From positions 1 to 17,021 of the forward strand of contig CAYSPO010000027.1 of assembly GCA_964432945.1 (NCBI GenBank): a DNA stretch of 17,021 bases, in the 5' to 3' direction. The position numbers and the translations under genes are program-made. Source of the DNA: CAYSPO01 sp964432945. Its GTDB lineage: Bacteria; Bacillota; Clostridia; Tissierellales; Peptoniphilaceae. Position 1 is the stretch's first letter. Each line of letters starts with the position of its first letter. The notes below the pieces were generated by a model. The model searched no databases. It had not been told where the DNA came from and worked only from the letters and a program-made list of their open reading frames with translations. Of this stretch, positions 7,801 through 15,207 are shown one piece after another.

Positions 7801-8686
7801 ATTTTAATAATTCTAATACAACTATTACAAGAATACCTAATATAATTCTATAATAACCAAAGACTTTAAAGTCATGTTTTTTAATATAGGATACAAATTT
7901 ATTAATTGCAAGATAAGCAACAAAGTAAGAAACAACTGAACCTAGTAATATTAAAAACCATTGGTAAGAAGTGTAAGCACCAACATTTTTTATAACTTTT
8001 AATAGAGTAGCTCCTATCATAGTAGGTATTGCAAGATAAAAAGAAAACTCTGTTGCAATAAGCCTATCTGCTCCTAGCAAAAGCCCGCCAATTATAGTTG
8101 AAGCTGACCTACTCGTCCCAGGTACTAAAGCTAAACACTGAAATACCCCAATTTTAAAGGCAGTCATATATGATAAATCTTCAAAACTATGTATTTTAGA
8201 ATCTTCATCTTTTTTTCTATTTTCAATTACTATAATTACTAAACCATAGAAAATAAGAGCAATAGCTACTGGAACTGGATGAAATAAATATTTATCTATT
8301 ATATCATCAAATAAAAGTCCTAAAATAGCTGCTGGTATAATAGCAACAAGTATTTTAGACCAAAGGCTCAGTATATCTCTATCCCCTTTTTTAACAAGCA
8401 TATAAGCTTTTGTTTGCAAATTACTATTTTTATAAAACTCTTTATCTTTCTCTGTTAAATTTCTCTTAGAAAAAGGAAAAAGTTTATTAAAATTCATCAC
8501 AATTACAGCTAGTATAGCTCCAAGCTGTATAATTACCATAAAGGTATTTGCAAATGATGCAGGTTCTAATTTAACAAATTCATCTACTATTATTAAGTGA
8601 CCAGTAGAACTTACTGGTAAAAATTCTGTAACTCCTTCAACTATACCAAGAATTACTACTTTTAATATATCAATTAAAATATTCAT
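7799..8686 (-). CDS. uppP: Undecaprenyl-diphosphatase (UppP/BacA family)
   Basis: This integral membrane phosphatase (295 aa) converts undecaprenyl diphosphate to the monophosphate, recycling the lipid carrier for peptidoglycan and other wall polymers; high activity gives bacitracin resistance. The two family signatures are present: GIVEGVTEFLPVSSTGH (14-30, with E17, E21 and H30) and PGTSRS (189-194, with the catalytic Arg). About seven or eight hydrophobic segments span the protein. There is a polar, lysine-rich loop around residues 72-105 and another at 157-170. Start ATG with GGAG. It is monocistronic, with its own promoter divergent from the two-component genes and a terminator shared with ppdK. 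Confidence 0.97.
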   Translation of the reverse strand: MNILIDILKVVILGIVEGVTEFLPVSSTGHLIIVDEFVKLEPASFANTFMVIIQLGAILAVIVMNFNKLFPFSKRNLTEKDKEFYKNSNLQTKAYMLVKKGDRDILSLWSKILVAIIPAAILGLLFDDIIDKYLFHPVPVAIALIFYGLVIIVIENRKKDEDSKIHSFEDLSYMTAFKIGVFQCLALVPGTSRSASTIIGGLLLGADRLIATEFSFYLAIPTMIGATLLKVIKNVGAYTSYQWFLILLGSVVSYFVAYLAINKFVSYIKKHDFKVFGYYRIILGILVIVVLELLK

Positions 8687-8717
8687 AAATCATCTCCAAT
8701 GTTATAATAATATTAAC

Positions 8718-8746
8718 ATTATATAATTATGAAATTTAATATGCAA
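8718..8746 (-). promoter_or_regulatory. Promoter of uppP
   Basis: On the minus strand TTGCAT (8741-8746) and TATAAT (8718-8723) are 17 bp apart. The -35 covers part of the ribosome binding site of the divergent response regulator gene. Confidence 0.8.
8722..8727 (+). promoter_or_regulatory. Possible -10 of the two-component operon
   Basis: TATAAT on the plus strand lies in the 10-nt palindrome ATTATATAAT, which also supplies the uppP -10. No good -35 is seen 17 bp upstream (ATGTTA). Expression may be weak or activator-dependent. Ribosome binding site AAGGTGA is at 8745-8751. Confidence 0.4.
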
Positions 8747-8757
8747 GGTGATAGTTA

Positions 8758-9447
8758 ATGAAAATTTTATTAGTAGAAGATGAGATTAAAATATCAAGTA
8801 TTATTGAAAAGTATTTATTGAAGGAGGGATATGAAGTTTCAAAGGCTTTCAATGGTGAAGAAGCTATAAATAAATTTGAAAATGAAGAAATTGACTTAAT
8901 AATTTTAGATAGAATGTTACCTAAATTAAGTGGTGATGAAGTAATTGAATTCATAAGAGAAAGATCAAATATACCTATTATTATGGTAACAGCAAAAGTC
9001 GAAGAAAAAGATATAATAGAAGGATTTAAATTTGGTGCAGACGATTATGTAGTTAAACCTTTTAGCCCAGGAGAGCTACTAGAAAGAATTAAAGCAGTTC
9101 TAAGAAGAACTCAAACAAATGCGACTATTAAAAGAAATATTTTAAGTTATGACAATGGTCATTTCATTATAAATCTAGATAATTATACTATTGAACTAAA
9201 CGGTCAAATTATAGAATTAACTAAAAATGAATTTGAAATAGTTAAAGTTCTATTTGAGCACCCTAAGAAAATCTTCACAAGAGAAGAAATAATAGCAGCT
9301 GCTTTTGGAGCTGATTATGAAGCTTATGACAGAGCAATAGATACCCATATTAAAAATATAAGACAGAAAATAGAAGACAATCCTAAAAAACCTAAATATA
9401 TAGTAACTGTTTATGGTGTTGGCTATAAGGTTGGTGATTTGAATTAA
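8758..9447 (+). CDS. Two-component response regulator, OmpR/PhoB family
   Basis: This 229-residue DNA-binding regulator has an N-terminal receiver domain (1-about 118) with acidic pocket E7-D8, phospho-acceptor D51 (in IILDRMLP), T78 and K100 (VVKPFSPGELL). The C-terminal winged-helix domain (about 128-226) contains the recognition-helix block DRAIDTHIKNIRQKIEDNP and ends in the usual YGVGYKVG. The full set of catalytic residues suggests a working phosphorelay. Start ATG with AAGGTGA. The partner kinase begins inside its stop codon. The signal and target genes are not shown by the sequence; the divergent uppP is a candidate target by position only. Confidence 0.95.
   Translation: MKILLVEDEIKISSIIEKYLLKEGYEVSKAFNGEEAINKFENEEIDLIILDRMLPKLSGDEVIEFIRERSNIPIIMVTAKVEEKDIIEGFKFGADDYVVKPFSPGELLERIKAVLRRTQTNATIKRNILSYDNGHFIINLDNYTIELNGQIIELTKNEFEIVKVLFEHPKKIFTREEIIAAAFGADYEAYDRAIDTHIKNIRQKIEDNPKKPKYIVTVYGVGYKVGDLN
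9433..9445 (+). promoter_or_regulatory. Ribosome binding site and AUU start of the histidine kinase
   Basis: GGTGAT (9433-9438) lies 4 nt before ATT (9443-9445), inside the last codons of the response regulator. The same GGTGAT-type site, 2-5 nt from the start, serves the PPDK regulator, the response regulator and the micro-ORF in this window. ATT overlaps the regulator's TAA as ATTAA. Confidence 0.6.
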
Positions 9448-10762
9448 ATTAAGAAATAAAATTTTAAAGATAATTTTTACTTCTATTTTTATAGTTGTTT
9501 TTATCCTTTTTATACTTTTTAATATTATATTTAAATACTCTTTTAAAAACTATATTTCTGATATTAGAGAAAAAAGATTTGAGGATTTAAGAAACCAAAT
9601 ATCCTACCTTTTACAAGATGATGATTTAACAAGCTTAAGTAGTAATGTCGGGATATTCGCTTACACTGAAAATATACAAATAGAAATTTTTGACTCTGAT
9701 AACAACCCAGTAGCTAGTTTTAATAAACTAGATAATTCCTATAATCTTATTACAAAAGAATATAAAATAGTGAATAACAATAAATATATTGGTCTATTGA
9801 AGATTTCTTATTACGATACTGATAAGGTTGATGAAATCACTTCATCTTTTACAAAAAACATGGTTTTAGCCTTAGTTTTTGTTGGCTTATTAGCAGCTTC
9901 TATTGGCTTAGTTTCTTCATATTTCTTGTCAAAACAAATCACTGAAAACATAGAGAATCTTAGCTTAATGGCAAATGATTATAAGAAAAAAGAATATGAC
10001 TTTACTTATAATATAAATACAGATATAGAAGAAATTGAAAATCTCAACTTAAATATGACCTATCTAGGCAAAACTCTTAAAAAACAAGAAGAATTAAGAT
10101 ATGAATACAGTCAAAATATATCTCATGAATTAAAGACACCTTTAACTAATCTTCTTTTATATATAGAAGCTATTGAAGATGGAATAATTGATTTAGATGA
10201 TGAATCTATTAACTCTTTAAAAGATGAAATAATTCATATGAATGGATTAGTTGAAAAACTAAGACAAGGATTTAATGATGAATCAAAAATATCTGAAAAT
10301 AATATTGAGTACTTTAATATAAGTAAAACTCTATTAGAAATTAGTAAGAGTCTATATCCTAGTGCTAAAGCTAATGGGATCGAAATCGAAACCAAAGTAA
10401 AAAAAGATATATATATGACTTCAGACAAGGAAAAAATCACCCAAATTATATATAATTTACTTTCCAATGCACTAAAAGCCTGCGAAAAAGGAGATAAGGT
10501 TTCAGTATTTATGAAAGAAAAGTCAAACAATATAATAATATCCGTTGTAGATACTGGAATAGGAATTGAAGATAATTTTCTTGATAAAATATTCGAAAGG
10601 AATTTTAGGATAGACAATGAAAGAAACAAGAAAGTTCAAGGTTCAGGTCTAGGTTTATCTATTACAAAAGATTTAGTAAATTCTTTAGGTGGAAATATTA
10701 TGGTAGAAAGTAAAAAAGGAAGTGGATCAAAATTCACGATCCATCTTCCTAATAAATTATAG
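9443..10762 (+). CDS. Sensor histidine kinase (HAMP-HisKA-HATPase)
   Basis: This membrane kinase (439 aa) is the partner of the preceding regulator. No ATG, GTG or TTG occurs in frame until GTG at 9770, which would delete the first membrane helix. The frame is open from 9443, where ATT follows a good binding site and gives the classic kinase beginning (M)KLRNKILKIIF. Domains: TM1 about 7-28; an extracytoplasmic sensor of about 110 residues with no family I recognise; TM2 about 140-164; HAMP; DHp with H228 in SHELKTP; N-box N342 (NLLSNALKA); G1 box DTGIG (370-374); G2 box GSGLGLSI (400-407). The frame is intact with no stop. The gene ends inside the convergent pyrE, overlapping it by 6 nt. Confidence 0.9.
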   Translation: MKLRNKILKIIFTSIFIVVFILFILFNIIFKYSFKNYISDIREKRFEDLRNQISYLLQDDDLTSLSSNVGIFAYTENIQIEIFDSDNNPVASFNKLDNSYNLITKEYKIVNNNKYIGLLKISYYDTDKVDEITSSFTKNMVLALVFVGLLAASIGLVSSYFLSKQITENIENLSLMANDYKKKEYDFTYNINTDIEEIENLNLNMTYLGKTLKKQEELRYEYSQNISHELKTPLTNLLLYIEAIEDGIIDLDDESINSLKDEIIHMNGLVEKLRQGFNDESKISENNIEYFNISKTLLEISKSLYPSAKANGIEIETKVKKDIYMTSDKEKITQIIYNLLSNALKACEKGDKVSVFMKEKSNNIIISVVDTGIGIEDNFLDKIFERNFRIDNERNKKVQGSGLGLSITKDLVNSLGGNIMVESKKGSGSKFTIHLPNKL

Positions 10763-11326
10763 AGCTTGTTTTCTACTACCAGGTTTAACTAGAGGGATAC
10801 CTTCTTTACATAGAGGGCATTCCTCTTTTTCAAATGTTGCTATATCAATTTCTAAAGCTGAGAAGATTGGGTATCCTTCAACTTCAGTTTTTCCACTTCT
10901 ATTTACTAAACAAGAAATACCTACTACCTCTACCCCATATTCTTCAATAGCTTTTATTGTTTCTAATGAAGATTTTCCTGTTGTAACAACATCTTCTGAG
11001 ATTATTGCTTTTTGTCCTTTTTCTAAAGTAAAACCTCTTCTAAGTGTCATAACATTGTCTTCACGTTCTGTGAAAACTGATAAAACATTTAATTGACTAG
11101 CAAACTCATAGCTAGGAATTATCCCCCCTATTGCAGGTCCTACAACAACATCTATACCTAAGTCCTTAACTTGATCTTTAAGTACGCCAAAAGCTATTTT
11201 AGCCTTGTCTGGGTGCATCATAAGTCTTGCGCATTGAGCATATCCATCACTATGCTTTCCAGATGACAGTAAAAAGTGTCCTTGTAAAAAAGCTTCACAT
11301 TCAACAAATAATTCTTTAATATCCAT
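10757..11326 (-). CDS. pyrE: Orotate phosphoribosyltransferase
   Basis: This 189-residue enzyme joins orotate to PRPP giving OMP, the fifth step of UMP synthesis. The PRPP-binding motif is in AIISEDVVTTGKSS (107-120), and VVGPAIGGIIPSYEFA (61-76) is also typical. The C-terminal CPLC (170-173), followed by EGIPLVKPGSRK, resembles the Thermus-type PyrE subfamily, which carries this Cys-x2-Cys tail; a metal-binding role is possible but not shown. It is the last gene of the operon. Its AGGAGG site overlaps the pyrD TAG stop, leaving 8 nt between the genes. Its 3' end overlaps the convergent kinase gene, and no terminator hairpin is visible there. Confidence 0.95.
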   Translation of the reverse strand: MDIKELFVECEAFLQGHFLLSSGKHSDGYAQCARLMMHPDKAKIAFGVLKDQVKDLGIDVVVGPAIGGIIPSYEFASQLNVLSVFTEREDNVMTLRRGFTLEKGQKAIISEDVVTTGKSSLETIKAIEEYGVEVVGISCLVNRSGKTEVEGYPIFSALEIDIATFEKEECPLCKEGIPLVKPGSRKQAL

Positions 11327-11334
11327 ATTTCCTC

Positions 11335-12231
11335 CTAAATAATTCCTCTAATTTCTTCTAAATCTTTTATTCCTTGTTCTTCCATAAATTCTTCAATTCC
11401 ATCGATTATTTCAATAATGGCATTAGGATTCACAAGATTTGCTGTTCCAACTTGAATGGCGGTTGCACCTGCCATAATAAACTCTATGGCATCTTTATAA
11501 TCCATTATTCCACCCATACCAATTACTGGTATATTAACAGCCTTATATACATCTCTAACCATTCTTAAAGCAATTGGCTTGATAGCAGGACCAGAAAGTC
11601 CAGCTGTTACATTGTTAAAAATTGGCTTTCTATTATAAATATCTATTGCAAGAGCATTAAAAGTATTTACTAATGAAAGAGAATCTGCTCCTGCAGCCTC
11701 ACATGCTCTAGCTACTTCGCTTAAGTTGAAAGCATTTGGAGATAATTTAACCATAATATGCTTAGTTGAGACTTCTTTAATGGCACTAACAACAGTTTCA
11801 GCTGCATCACATGTCATACCAAAAGCCATACCACCTTCTTTAACATTAGGACAAGATATATTTAGCTCTATTATATTGAAGTCTTCTTTTTCTAGTAATT
11901 TTGCTCCTTCAACATAGTCATTTAAACAATTTCCACTTAAATTTACAATTGTTTCATATTCAAAACTTTTCATAAACTTAAACTCATTGTCTATAAAAGA
12001 TGCAACTGAAGGATTTTGAAGTCCAACTGAGTTCATCATTCCTGAAGGTGTTTCATATATTCTTTGTCCTGGATTACCGTCTTTAGGGCTTAAAGTAATC
12101 CCATTTGAAGATACTCCTCCGAGTTTATTTAAATCAATATACTTAGAAAATTCCTCTCCATAAGCGAATGTTCCAGAAGCAGCAATTACAGGGTTTTTTA
12201 ATTCAATTTCACCGATTTTTGTTTTTAGCAT
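11335..12231 (-). CDS. pyrD: Dihydroorotate dehydrogenase B, catalytic subunit
   Basis: This class 1B FMN enzyme (298 aa) oxidises dihydroorotate to orotate and passes electrons to PyrK and NAD. The catalytic base Cys127 lies in ELNISCPNVKEGG. The FMN phosphate site is GMGGIMDYKDAIEFIMAGA with AIQVGTA. MNSVGLQNP (66-74) and VKLSPN are also family-typical. Odd point: in the segment SSNGITLSPKDGNP the residue at position 43 is Asn, where the L. lactis and B. subtilis enzymes I remember have a Lys contacting FMN and substrate. It overlaps pyrK by 1 nt (TAATG), as expected for subunits of one complex. Confidence 0.96.
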   Translation of the reverse strand: MLKTKIGEIELKNPVIAASGTFAYGEEFSKYIDLNKLGGVSSNGITLSPKDGNPGQRIYETPSGMMNSVGLQNPSVASFIDNEFKFMKSFEYETIVNLSGNCLNDYVEGAKLLEKEDFNIIELNISCPNVKEGGMAFGMTCDAAETVVSAIKEVSTKHIMVKLSPNAFNLSEVARACEAAGADSLSLVNTFNALAIDIYNRKPIFNNVTAGLSGPAIKPIALRMVRDVYKAVNIPVIGMGGIMDYKDAIEFIMAGATAIQVGTANLVNPNAIIEIIDGIEEFMEEQGIKDLEEIRGII

Positions 12232-12956
12232 TAGAAATTCACCTCACTAGCTTGAAATACTGGTCCATCATGGCATACTCTCAAGTATCCCTTTGTTGTA
12301 CTTATAGTACATCCTGAGCAAGCTCCAATTCCACATGCCATATTGCTTTCCAATGATAATTGTATATTTTCGATATCTACCTTATTTTTTATAGCCTCTA
12401 GCATCCCATTAGGTCCACAAGCATAGATGACATCGTAGTTCTTATCTTCAAATATCTCTAAAACATTTCCTTTTCTACCAACCTTACCGTTATCTGAAGA
12501 TATTGTTATTTCATTAACATATTCTTCCATCTCATCTAGAAAATAGTCTTCATTTGCATAACCTACATATAAATCAGCTTTATTATCTAAAGATCTAGCT
12601 AGATATTTCATTGGTGCAAGGCCTATCCCTCCAGCTATAATTGCTGCTTTTTTATTGTTTGTTAATTCAAATCCATTTCCTAAAGGACCTAAAGTAGAAA
12701 TATTATCTCCTTCTTTTAACCTAGAAAATTCTTCAGTACCCTTTCCAACAACTAAGTATAAAAATAAAATTCCATCTTCTTCTATGTCGCAAATGCTTAA
12801 TGGCCTTGCAAGCAGTGGATAAGAGTCCCAAGATCTTACCATATAGAATTGTCCTGGTTTGCCTTCAAATTTACCTTGGATTTTCATTAAGAAAACATTT
12901 TTTCCAACTTCTTTATTATAAATAATTTTATTGGTTTTATAAGCCTTATATTCCAT
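12231..12956 (-). CDS. pyrK: Dihydroorotate dehydrogenase B, electron transfer subunit
   Basis: This 241-residue FAD and [2Fe-2S] protein moves electrons from the PyrD FMN to NAD. Seen: flavin-binding RPLSI (51-55), GPLGNGF (90-96), the nucleotide-binding AGGIGLAP (108-115) and ACGPNG (179-184), then the cluster ligands Cys208, Cys213, Cys216 and Cys228 (C-x4-C-x2-C-x11-C). Its presence marks the NAD-dependent type 1B enzyme rather than the fumarate- or quinone-linked types. Start ATG with AAAGGA. It overlaps the end of pyrF by 11 nt and pyrD by 1 nt. Confidence 0.96.
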   Translation of the reverse strand: MEYKAYKTNKIIYNKEVGKNVFLMKIQGKFEGKPGQFYMVRSWDSYPLLARPLSICDIEEDGILFLYLVVGKGTEEFSRLKEGDNISTLGPLGNGFELTNNKKAAIIAGGIGLAPMKYLARSLDNKADLYVGYANEDYFLDEMEEYVNEITISSDNGKVGRKGNVLEIFEDKNYDVIYACGPNGMLEAIKNKVDIENIQLSLESNMACGIGACSGCTISTTKGYLRVCHDGPVFQASEVNF

Positions 12957-13797
12957 ATATATCCTTTCTCATATTAATTACAGCTTCTCTAGCATATTCG
13001 CCTACTTTTTCGCTGCCATCATCAAAGTTACAATGATTTTTTATAATTCCTCTAGATGAATTTACAATTCCTCCATTAAAGTCATTCATATAGTTTCTGA
13101 TATCTTCAGCAGAAGCTCCTTGATGCCCATACCCTGGTATTAAGAAGAAGGTATCTTTATACCTAGATCTTATTTCTATTGCTTCAGATGAGTGAGTGCC
13201 TCCCACAACAAATCCTAAAGGACTATATGATGATTCTGAAATAAATTGTTTACTAAGTTCACTCAAGTTATCTCCTACATGGTAAAAAAGTGGCTCACCA
13301 TTATAATCTAAGCACTCAATATCTTTAGAACCAGGGTTTGAAGTTCTTAGTAGGACAAATAGGCCTTTTTCTCCTGTTTCTAAGTAGTCAAAATATGGGC
13401 TTACACTGTCAAAACCCATATAAGGATTGACAGTGATAAAATCTACTTCAAAATCTGAAGTGAAATGTGCCTTCGCATACATATCTGCTGTTGAGGATAT
13501 ATCTCCTCTTTTAACATCACCTATTGATATAATGTTTTGGTCTTTCAAATAAGATACTGTTTTAGCATATGCTTTCATACCTTCTACTCCGTATGCTTCA
13601 TAGTAAGCGATTTGAACTTTAAAGATAGCCGATAAATCTTTTGTAGCATCTATTATCTCTTTATTAAAATTAAACATATCTTCACAAATATTAGATGTTC
13701 TTTTATTTTCTGGAATATAATCTAATCTAGTATCTAGGCCTACACATACAAAAGATTTTTCTTCTACTTCTTTATATAATCTGTCTATTATCTTCAT
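12946..13797 (-). CDS. pyrF: Orotidine 5'-phosphate decarboxylase (type 2)
   Basis: This enzyme (283 aa) decarboxylates OMP to UMP. The catalytic block GDVKRGDIS (about 93-101) holds the Asp-x-Lys and following Asp of the family. FVCVGLDTR near the N-terminus, FKVQIAYYEAYG, and IPGYGHQGA near the C-terminus mark the longer type 2 (pyrF subfamily 2) form rather than the 230-residue type. The frame is open to a TTG two codons upstream (13803), but that lies only 3 nt from the AGGAG site. The ATG at 13797 has a better spacing of about 9-10 nt, so I use it. The start overlaps the end of pyrC by 26 nt. Confidence 0.94.
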   Translation of the reverse strand: MKIIDRLYKEVEEKSFVCVGLDTRLDYIPENKRTSNICEDMFNFNKEIIDATKDLSAIFKVQIAYYEAYGVEGMKAYAKTVSYLKDQNIISIGDVKRGDISSTADMYAKAHFTSDFEVDFITVNPYMGFDSVSPYFDYLETGEKGLFVLLRTSNPGSKDIECLDYNGEPLFYHVGDNLSELSKQFISESSYSPLGFVVGGTHSSEAIEIRSRYKDTFFLIPGYGHQGASAEDIRNYMNDFNGGIVNSSRGIIKNHCNFDDGSEKVGEYAREAVINMRKDIYGI

Positions 13798-14779
13798 ACA
13801 CAAGCTCTCCTTTTCTTAATGTCATAACAATATTTGAATCAAAGTCCATTCCTTTAAATACTGAATTTTTACTTTTTGATTCAAAGTAGTTATCATCAAC
13901 CTTAGATTTTGACTCTAAATCTACAAGAACTAAATCCGCAGATTTACCTGTTTCTATTATACCATGGTCGTGACCTAATATCTGAGCGGGGTTATATGAC
14001 ATAATTTTTGATAGTTCTTCAAGTGTAATTATGCCTGTTTTAACTAGCTTTGTGTAAGAAACAGCAAATGATGTTTCTAAACCAATAGAGCCTGGTGCCC
14101 CTTTTTTCTTATCAGTTACTGAGTGAGGAGCATGGTCAGTTGCTATTGCATCTACTGTTCCATCTTTAATTCCTTCTATTATAGCTTCTATATCTTTTGT
14201 TTCTCTAATTGGTGGATTCACTTTAAAGTCTAAATCTGATAAAGCTATATGATGAGGAGTAACTTCACANNNNNNNNNNNNNNNNNNNNNNNNNNNNNNN
14301 NNNNNNNNNNNNNNNNNNNNNNNNNNNNNNNNNNNNNNNNNNNNNNNNNNNNNNNNNNNNNNNNNNNNNGAGAAGTCAATTAATTCTTCACCTTTCATAT
14401 CTTTTGTAACTGACATTATTTGATAAAGATCAATTAAGCCAACTTCTTCATTTTTTTCCATAATTTTATTATAAACTTCTATATTATCGACAACAGGCTT
14501 TGTGTTTGCCATAGTGTTACAAATCGTATATCCACCTTTGACTGCGGCCTTTGATCCTGTAAGTATATCTTCTTTATAGGTAAAACCTGGATATCTGAAG
14601 TGAACATGTAAATCAACGAAGCTCGGCATTAAAACTTTATTTTCTCCATCGATAATTCTTTCGCCTTCTATTTCAAATTCCTCAATTTTTCCTATATTTT
14701 CAATTTTCCCATTTTTTATTTGAATATCTTTATATGCACTTCCCCTATAATCTAAAATCTTTGCATTTTTTATTATCAT
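13772..14779 (-). CDS. pyrC: Dihydroorotase (interrupted by an assembly gap)
   Basis: This zinc amidohydrolase cyclises carbamoyl aspartate to dihydroorotate. The N-terminal part has HVHFRYPG (58-65; metal ligands H58 and H60) and the C-terminal part has CEVTPHH and TDHAPH, both metal/active-site signatures. Exactly 100 Ns split the gene after residue 136. Known full-length class I homologues run to roughly 390-430 residues, so the true missing piece is probably longer than 100 nt. It should hold the carboxylated-Lys or Asp bridging ligand and another His ligand. The two flanks happen to be in one frame across 100 nt, which has a one-in-three chance. The ATG overlaps the pyrI stop by 1 nt (TAATG). 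Confidence 0.93.
   Translation of the reverse strand: MIIKNAKILDYRGSAYKDIQIKNGKIENIGKIEEFEIEGERIIDGENKVLMPSFVDLHVHFRYPGFTYKEDILTGSKAAVKGGYTICNTMANTKPVVDNIEVYNKIMEKNEEVGLIDLYQIMSVTKDMKGEELIDFXXXXXXXXXXXXXXXXXXXXXXXXXXXXXXXXXXCEVTPHHIALSDLDFKVNPPIRETKDIEAIIEGIKDGTVDAIATDHAPHSVTDKKKGAPGSIGLETSFAVSYTKLVKTGIITLEELSKIMSYNPAQILGHDHGIIETGKSADLVLVDLESKSKVDDNYFESKSKNSVFKGMDFDSNIVMTLRKGELVYEDNRQII
14270..14369. other. Assembly gap (100 N)
   Basis: There are exactly 100 unresolved bases within pyrC. The round number is the usual placeholder for a scaffold join of unknown length, so downstream coordinates and the pyrC length are provisional. Confidence 0.97.
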
Positions 14780-15207
14780 TATTTATCAACCTTTAGTAAA
14801 TGATCGCAGTAGTGGCACTTGTAAGTTTTAGTAGCGTGATTAACTAATTCAAATTTTTGTGGGATAGTAGTCTCTTGAGTAGTAATACATCTTGGATTTC
14901 TACACGAGAAAATTCCTTCAAATGACTCCGGTAATTCTAATTGTAATTTTTCAACTATTTTTTCATCTTCTATAATATTTATTGTCATATTCTCATCTAA
15001 AATGCTTAATGGCATTAAATCTAAGTCAATTACATTTTCGATTTTTATAATATCTTTTTTCCCTAATTTAGTACTTCTTGCATTTGTAATTAGTGCAACA
15101 GTATAGTCAACATTTTGTAGTTCTAGTAATTTATAAATTCTATAACCCATTCCTACTTTAATATGATCGATTACAATTCCTTTTTTTATACTTGTTATAC
15201 TTAGCAT
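14779..15207 (-). CDS. pyrI: Aspartate carbamoyltransferase regulatory subunit
   Basis: This 142-residue subunit binds nucleotide effectors and joins PyrB trimers into the allosteric ATCase holoenzyme. The C-terminal zinc site is complete: Cys102 and Cys107 (CRNPRC) with Cys131 and Cys134 (CHYC). The N-terminal allosteric domain (about 1-95) contains the KLGKKD stretch typical of the family. It overlaps the end of pyrB by 7 nt and touches pyrC by 1 nt. This predicts feedback control of the pathway at the enzyme level; which nucleotides act here cannot be read from the sequence. Confidence 0.96.
   Translation of the reverse strand: MLSITSIKKGIVIDHIKVGMGYRIYKLLELQNVDYTVALITNARSTKLGKKDIIKIENVIDLDLMPLSILDENMTINIIEDEKIVEKLQLELPESFEGIFSCRNPRCITTQETTIPQKFELVNHATKTYKCHYCDHLLKVDK

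Noticed and set aside
8736..8954. 72-residue minus-strand ORF across the regulator start
   Set aside because: It is antisense to the receiver domain of a well-supported response regulator and covers the uppP promoter.
10234..10629. 131-residue minus-strand ORF inside the kinase gene
   Set aside because: It is antisense to the conserved DHp and ATPase domains and shows the leucine/serine-rich composition of an antisense shadow.
9770..10762. Kinase gene starting at GTG 9770 (330 residues)
   Set aside because: This start removes TM1 and most of the sensor domain although the frame is open and well formed up to 9443, and no ribosome binding site is evident before 9770.
10722..11096. 124-residue plus-strand ORF antisense to pyrE
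   Set aside because: pyrE is a clear conserved gene on the other strand; the ORF has no binding site or recognisable motif.
13798..13803. TTG start of pyrF two codons upstream of the ATG
   Set aside because: The spacing to AGGAG is only about 3 nt; ATG 13797 has normal spacing and gives a typical MKIIDRL start.
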